Both the position numbers and the translations under genes were made by a program. A stretch of 8,814 nucleotides of DNA. It comes from Candidatus Bathyarchaeota archaeon. Its GTDB lineage: Archaea; Thermoproteota; Bathyarchaeia; Bathyarchaeales; WAQA01. The DNA is taken from NCBI GenBank assembly GCA_015520475.1, contig WAQA01000078.1, positions 1 to 8,814 on the forward strand, written 5' to 3'. Every line of letters begins with the position of its first letter. Within the stretch, counting starts at the first letter, position 1. Shown here one piece after another: positions 5,364 through 8,814 of the stretch. A model generated the notes under the pieces. It saw only the letters and a program-made list of their open reading frames with translations. It searched no databases and was not told where the DNA came from.

Positions 5364-8243
5364 GTGAACTTGAAAGAGAAGAGGAACGCCTTCGATCTCC
5401 TTACCCGTCCAGTAAGGAAGCTCATAGAACAGAAAGGATTTAAAGCACCAACTGAACCGCAAGAGAAGGTCATCCCAAAGATACTTGAAGGAAAGAATGT
5501 TCTGCTGATATCTCCGACGGCTACAGGTAAGACTGAAGCAGCCCTACTACCAATATTCAGCATGCTGGTTCAGATGCCTAGAGAGTACGGGATAAAAGCG
5601 CTCTACATAACCCCGTTAAGAGCGTTGAACCGTGACATGCTTGAAAGGTTTGAGTGGTGGTGCAATAACCTAGATATCAAATTAGCTGTTAGGCATGGAG
5701 ACACGGAGAGTAGGGAGAGAACTAAACAGGCTAGAAGCCCACCTGATCTACTTATAACGACGCCTGAAACGTTACAGGCGATACTGATAGGATGGATTAT
5801 GAGGCGGCATCTACAATCGATCAGGTGGGTTATAGTCGATGAGGTTCATGAAATGGCTGATAGTAAACGTGGAAGCCAGCTCTCCCTAGCACTTGAACGG
5901 TTACGGCAGATAACTGGAAGAGACTTTCAGATGATAGGGCTTTCAGCAACTATTGGAAGCCCAGAGAAAGTTGCCCGATTCCTAGTTGGAGAGAACCGTG
6001 AAGTCGAGATAGTTCGGGTTCCCGTAGCCCGTCTAATGAAGATAGAAGTTGTCTTCCCAAAGCCTAAACCTGAAGATTACAGGTTTGCATCTGTCCTCTT
6101 CACCCATCCTGAAGTAGCAGCCCGGCTCAGATTAATCCGTCAGCTCATAGAGAAACATAGATCTGTACTGCTATTCACGAATACGAGAAGCATCTCTGAG
6201 GTTCTAGCCAGCAGATTCAAGGTCTGGGACATAGATTTTCCAGTCTCGATACATCACGGATCCCTTGCTAAACCATCTAGAATAGCTGCTGAGAGGGGGT
6301 TGAGGGAGGGGGAGCTGAAGGGACTGATCTGCACAAGCTCCCTTGAATTGGGAATAGATGTTGGAAGAATAGACCTCGTCATACAATATATGAGCCCAAG
6401 ACAGGTTACTAGACTTATCCAGAGAGTTGGGAGGAGCGGACATAGAATTGGACGTATGGCGAAGGGAATAATCATAACGATGGACTCCGACGACACATTA
6501 GAGGCCCTAGTGATCAGCAGGATGGCTCATGAGGAGAGGCTTGAACCTGTTGAGATACCGGAGAAGCCCCTCGACGTACTGGCACATCAAATAGCTGGAC
6601 TGATAATGAAGAGGAGAAGAATCCACATCCAAGAGATAATTGATCTCTTCAGGAATGCATATCCATACAGGAACATAACAACTGAGGACATAAAAGATGT
6701 CCTCACATACATGCATGAGAGATTCCCAAGGCTAGCTTGGGTATCATTCGAGGATATGGTTGCATTAAAGCCTAGAAGGGCAAAGGCGCTCTACGAATAT
6801 TACTTTGAGAATCTCTCTATGATACCTGATGAGAAGCAGTATCTCGTTATAGATGAAAGCACAGGCACAGCTATTGGAATACTTGATGAAGCCTTCGTAG
6901 CTGAATACGGCAAGCCAGGAATAAAATTCATTATAAGGGGCAGCCCATGGAGAATCGTGAATATAATAGCTGATAAGATCTACGTGAAACCCGTCGAGGA
7001 TCCTATGGGGGCGATACCCAGCTGGATAGGGGAGGAGATACCTGTACCATTCGAAGTAGCACAGGAAGTCGGCAGGATAAGGGGATTAATAGAAAAGTTT
7101 ATGGAGGAAGGTAAGGAACCAGACGAGATAGCGGCGCGCCTAGCTGAAATCTACCCATCCGACATAGAAACCATTAGATCAGCAATATCAGAGACCGTTG
7201 AGAACGTTAGAAGAGGCTACCCAGTTCCAACCGACAGAAGGATAACACTTGAAGAATGGGATGAATTCGTAATAGTTCACGCCAATTTCGGATCGTTAAC
7301 TAATAGGGCGCTGGCCCACATCATAGGCCACATCCTATCCGAGAAGACTGGATATGCAATAACGGTTCAACATGACCCATACAGAATCTTCATCCAGACC
7401 CATGGAGAGGCAGGCTTAGACGAGGTGATAGAAGTTATAGAGAGCCTCAAAGACTCATCGAGCTCCAAGGTTGAGAGTATGCTTACCCAGGCAGTGACAA
7501 AAACAGGCATATTCAAGAGAAGGATGATCCATGTAGCGAAGAGATTTGGAGCTCTGAAGAAATGGGTTGACTTCACCAGCGTAAGCATTAGAAGCCTGAT
7601 GAAGAGCTTTGAGGGGACAGTAATATATGAGGAGGCCCTAAAAGAGGTCTTCACAAAAGATATAGACCTAAAGAATATGCTTAAAGTTTTAAGGATGATC
7701 AGGGAGGGGGAGATAGAGATCATAAAGGTTAGAACTGACGGTTCAGCAACTCCAATAGCCCATGTTGGAATAGAGAGGGTAAGCATGAAAACTGATCTAA
7801 TACCTCCTGAGAGGATGAGACGTATACTGATAGAGTCAGCCAAGGTTAGACTCCTAGATGAGACTAGAACCTTCATATGCACTAAATGTTGGAGCTATAT
7901 TGAGATGTTAAGGGTTAGGGATTTACCGGAGAGGCCTGCATGTCCAAGATGCGGATCTAAAAAACTCGGCTTACTCAGCATAGACGAGGAGGAAGCCCTA
8001 TCACTAATAGAGAAGAGAGGGGAGAAACTTACAAAGAGGGAGAAGAAACTCAGGGAAGAAGCTCTTAAAACAGCCAATCTCATATCCAAGTATGGTAAGG
8101 CCGCGTCGGTAGCCCTATGCGGCAGGGGATTAAGGATAAGCGACGTTAAAGAGGTACTCTCAAGGGAGGAGACATTAACAGACAGATTCTATGAATTGAT
8201 AATTGAGAGGGAGAGGGAAGCCCTAAAGAGAAGATTCTGGTAG
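5364..8243 (+). CDS. Lhr-type superfamily 2 ATP-dependent helicase with C-terminal zinc ribbon
   Basis: A 959-residue SF2 DExH helicase of the Lhr family, counted from GTG 5364. The N-terminal Q-like element is FKAPTEPQEKVIP. Walker A is SPTATGKT (50-57), Ia is TPLRAL, Ib is TPET (133-136), Walker B is DEVH (159-162), III is SAT (194-196), IV is LLFTNTRS (269-276), V is TSSLELGIDVG (324-334), and VI is QRVGRSGHR (353-361). The winged-helix and Lhr-core regions follow, with RGSPWRIVNI (about 525-534) and VHANFGSLTNRAL (about 638-650). Near the end, Cys839-x2-Cys842 and Cys860-x2-Cys863 form a zinc-ribbon-like pair, followed by a basic helical tail. Lhr proteins are ATP-driven nucleic-acid translocases linked to DNA repair and RNA handling. 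All motifs are intact. It is separated from the upstream cluster by 231 bases and probably has its own promoter. A closely related alternative is another archaeal Lhr subgroup; which one I cannot decide. Confidence 0.94.
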   Translation: MNLKEKRNAFDLLTRPVRKLIEQKGFKAPTEPQEKVIPKILEGKNVLLISPTATGKTEAALLPIFSMLVQMPREYGIKALYITPLRALNRDMLERFEWWCNNLDIKLAVRHGDTESRERTKQARSPPDLLITTPETLQAILIGWIMRRHLQSIRWVIVDEVHEMADSKRGSQLSLALERLRQITGRDFQMIGLSATIGSPEKVARFLVGENREVEIVRVPVARLMKIEVVFPKPKPEDYRFASVLFTHPEVAARLRLIRQLIEKHRSVLLFTNTRSISEVLASRFKVWDIDFPVSIHHGSLAKPSRIAAERGLREGELKGLICTSSLELGIDVGRIDLVIQYMSPRQVTRLIQRVGRSGHRIGRMAKGIIITMDSDDTLEALVISRMAHEERLEPVEIPEKPLDVLAHQIAGLIMKRRRIHIQEIIDLFRNAYPYRNITTEDIKDVLTYMHERFPRLAWVSFEDMVALKPRRAKALYEYYFENLSMIPDEKQYLVIDESTGTAIGILDEAFVAEYGKPGIKFIIRGSPWRIVNIIADKIYVKPVEDPMGAIPSWIGEEIPVPFEVAQEVGRIRGLIEKFMEEGKEPDEIAARLAEIYPSDIETIRSAISETVENVRRGYPVPTDRRITLEEWDEFVIVHANFGSLTNRALAHIIGHILSEKTGYAITVQHDPYRIFIQTHGEAGLDEVIEVIESLKDSSSSKVESMLTQAVTKTGIFKRRMIHVAKRFGALKKWVDFTSVSIRSLMKSFEGTVIYEEALKEVFTKDIDLKNMLKVLRMIREGEIEIIKVRTDGSATPIAHVGIERVSMKTDLIPPERMRRILIESAKVRLLDETRTFICTKCWSYIEMLRVRDLPERPACPRCGSKKLGLLSIDEEEALSLIEKRGEKLTKREKKLREEALKTANLISKYGKAASVALCGRGLRISDVKEVLSREETLTDRFYELIIEREREALKRRFW

Positions 8244-8298
8244 ATTAGCGACAGGAAAACGAGAAGACACTAAACAATTTATGCTGAAAACACAAAAG

Positions 8299-8307
8299 AA
8301 AAATATA
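8299..8307 (+). promoter_or_regulatory. TATA box of the methyltransferase gene
   Basis: AAAAATATA, preceded by a purine-rich stretch (ACAAAAG) that could serve as BRE, lies about 40 bases before ATG 8343. Transcription would begin near 8328, giving a leader of about 15 bases with GGTGA (8333-8337) as ribosome binding site five bases before the ATG. Confidence 0.5.
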
Positions 8308-8312
8308 GGGTT

Positions 8313-8334
8313 CCACTTCTAGAAATGAAGTAGG
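8313..8334 (+). repeat. Short inverted repeat at the predicted transcription start
   Basis: ACTTC (8315-8319) and GAAGT (8327-8331) are inverted around a 7-base centre. With a one-base bulge, flanking CC (8313-8314) and GG (8333-8334) extend it. It lies between the TATA box and the ATG and covers the expected start of transcription and the first bases of the ribosome binding site. It could be an operator or chance. Confidence 0.3.
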
Positions 8335-8342
8335 TGAATGTA

Positions 8343-8814
8343 ATGTTCATCTCCCCATATGTTGCATCTCCACTGCCTGTAATTCGGAGATCACTTGTGC
8401 TGGCAGAGTTGAAGCCGGACGAGATCCTCTATGACCTAGGCTCTGGGGATGGGAGGTCACTGATACTGGCAGCTCAAGAGTTCGGTGCAAGAGGGGTTGG
8501 AATAGAGCTGAGGGAAGACCTAATAAAACAGGCTGAAAACAAAATCTATAAGCTTGGGTTGATGGATAAGATAAAGATAATACATAACGACATATTCAAT
8601 GTAGATATTAGCCCTGCAGATGTCGTATACATTTACTTGACGACAAGCGCAAATGAAAAGATAAGACCGAAACTTGAAGCTGAATTGAAGAAGGGAGCGA
8701 GAGTAGTATCCCACGACTATGAAATAATCGGATGGAAAGCCGAGAAGATAGAGAGATTCTGTGAGAACCCCAGAATAGGCTATCCAACCCATACGATATA
8801 CCTGTATAGAAGAT
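8343..8814 (+). CDS. SAM-dependent methyltransferase, archaeal DOT1-like lysine methyltransferase (aKMT) type, 3' end cut
   Basis: An ATG with GGTGA five bases upstream opens a frame of 157 codons that is still open at the window edge. It is a class I Rossmann methyltransferase. Motif I is YDLGSGDGR (30-38), the acidic residue ending strand two is Glu55 (VGIELR), and HNDIFNVDIS (81-90) is the adenine-side loop with Asp83. YIYLTTSANEKIRPKLEAEL (96-115) and RVVSHDYEIIGW (120-131) complete the core. The last two blocks resemble, from memory, the small crenarchaeal aKMT protein lysine methyltransferases (about 160 residues), which modify chromatin and other proteins. On that length only a few codons would be missing. 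There is no membrane segment and no extra domain. It sits 99 bases after the helicase with its own TATA-like box, so it is probably transcribed separately. Assignment to the MTase fold is secure; the target is inferred. Confidence 0.85.
   Translation, partial: MFISPYVASPLPVIRRSLVLAELKPDEILYDLGSGDGRSLILAAQEFGARGVGIELREDLIKQAENKIYKLGLMDKIKIIHNDIFNVDISPADVVYIYLTTSANEKIRPKLEAELKKGARVVSHDYEIIGWKAEKIERFCENPRIGYPTHTIYLYRR

Noticed and set aside
7367..7882. 171-codon open frame on the - strand
   Set aside because: It lies wholly inside the helicase gene, has low-complexity Ser/Leu/Ile composition typical of an antisense shadow, and has no recognisable motif.
8520..8792. 90-codon open frame on the - strand
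   Set aside because: It is antisense to the methyltransferase frame, whose SAM-binding motifs are clear on the + strand.
1..8814. CRISPR array, tRNA, rRNA, insertion sequence or attachment site
   Set aside because: I saw no regularly spaced direct repeats, no tRNA-like arms, no transposase motifs and no terminal inverted repeats.

Overview
The window looks like a piece of chromosome from a thermophilic, probably TACK-type (Thermoproteota/Bathyarchaeia-like) archaeon. The evidence is an Lhr-type helicase with a C-terminal zinc ribbon, a methyltransferase that reads like the archaeal DOT1-like lysine methyltransferases (aKMT), Arg codons dominated by AGA/AGG and Ile by ATA, frequent TTG and GTG starts behind strong GGAGG-type ribosome binding sites, and TATA-like rather than -35/-10 promoters. 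The lineage is inferred from style; no rRNA or other marker gene is present. All recognisable genes are on the + strand.

Layout. (1) 5-640: a conserved-looking protein with a possible PD-(D/E)XK nuclease-like core, touching the left edge. (2) 641-876: a non-coding leader with a hairpin, a TATA box and a possible 15-codon leader ORF whose stop overlaps the next start (ATGA). (3) 877-5132: a tight four-gene cluster (gaps of 36, 46 and 16 bases): a DapA/N-acetylneuraminate-lyase family protein, an unrecognised protein with an aldo/keto-reductase-like C-terminus, and two different Gfo/Idh/MocA oxidoreductases. (4) 5133-5363: a spacer that can fold into a long rod-shaped hairpin and holds a weak promoter. 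(5) 5364-8243: the Lhr-type helicase. (6) 8343-end: an aKMT-like SAM methyltransferase, cut by the right edge but probably nearly complete.

How the genes may work together. The four-gene cluster looks like one transcription unit for catabolism or interconversion of a polyol, sugar or sugar acid. Two NAD(P)-dependent Gfo/Idh enzymes would oxidise or reduce hydroxyl groups, and the DapA-family protein would do Schiff-base chemistry on a 2-keto acid. The substrate cannot be read from the sequence. Two points stand out: the DapA-like protein keeps its Schiff-base lysine but has Phe-Gln where the family normally has the catalytic Tyr-Asn, and the second gene belongs to no family I can name. The helicase and methyltransferase are a separate informational/chromatin-type pair. 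The best candidates for something undescribed are the four-gene cluster, its leader ORF, and the foldable spacer at 5150-5267.
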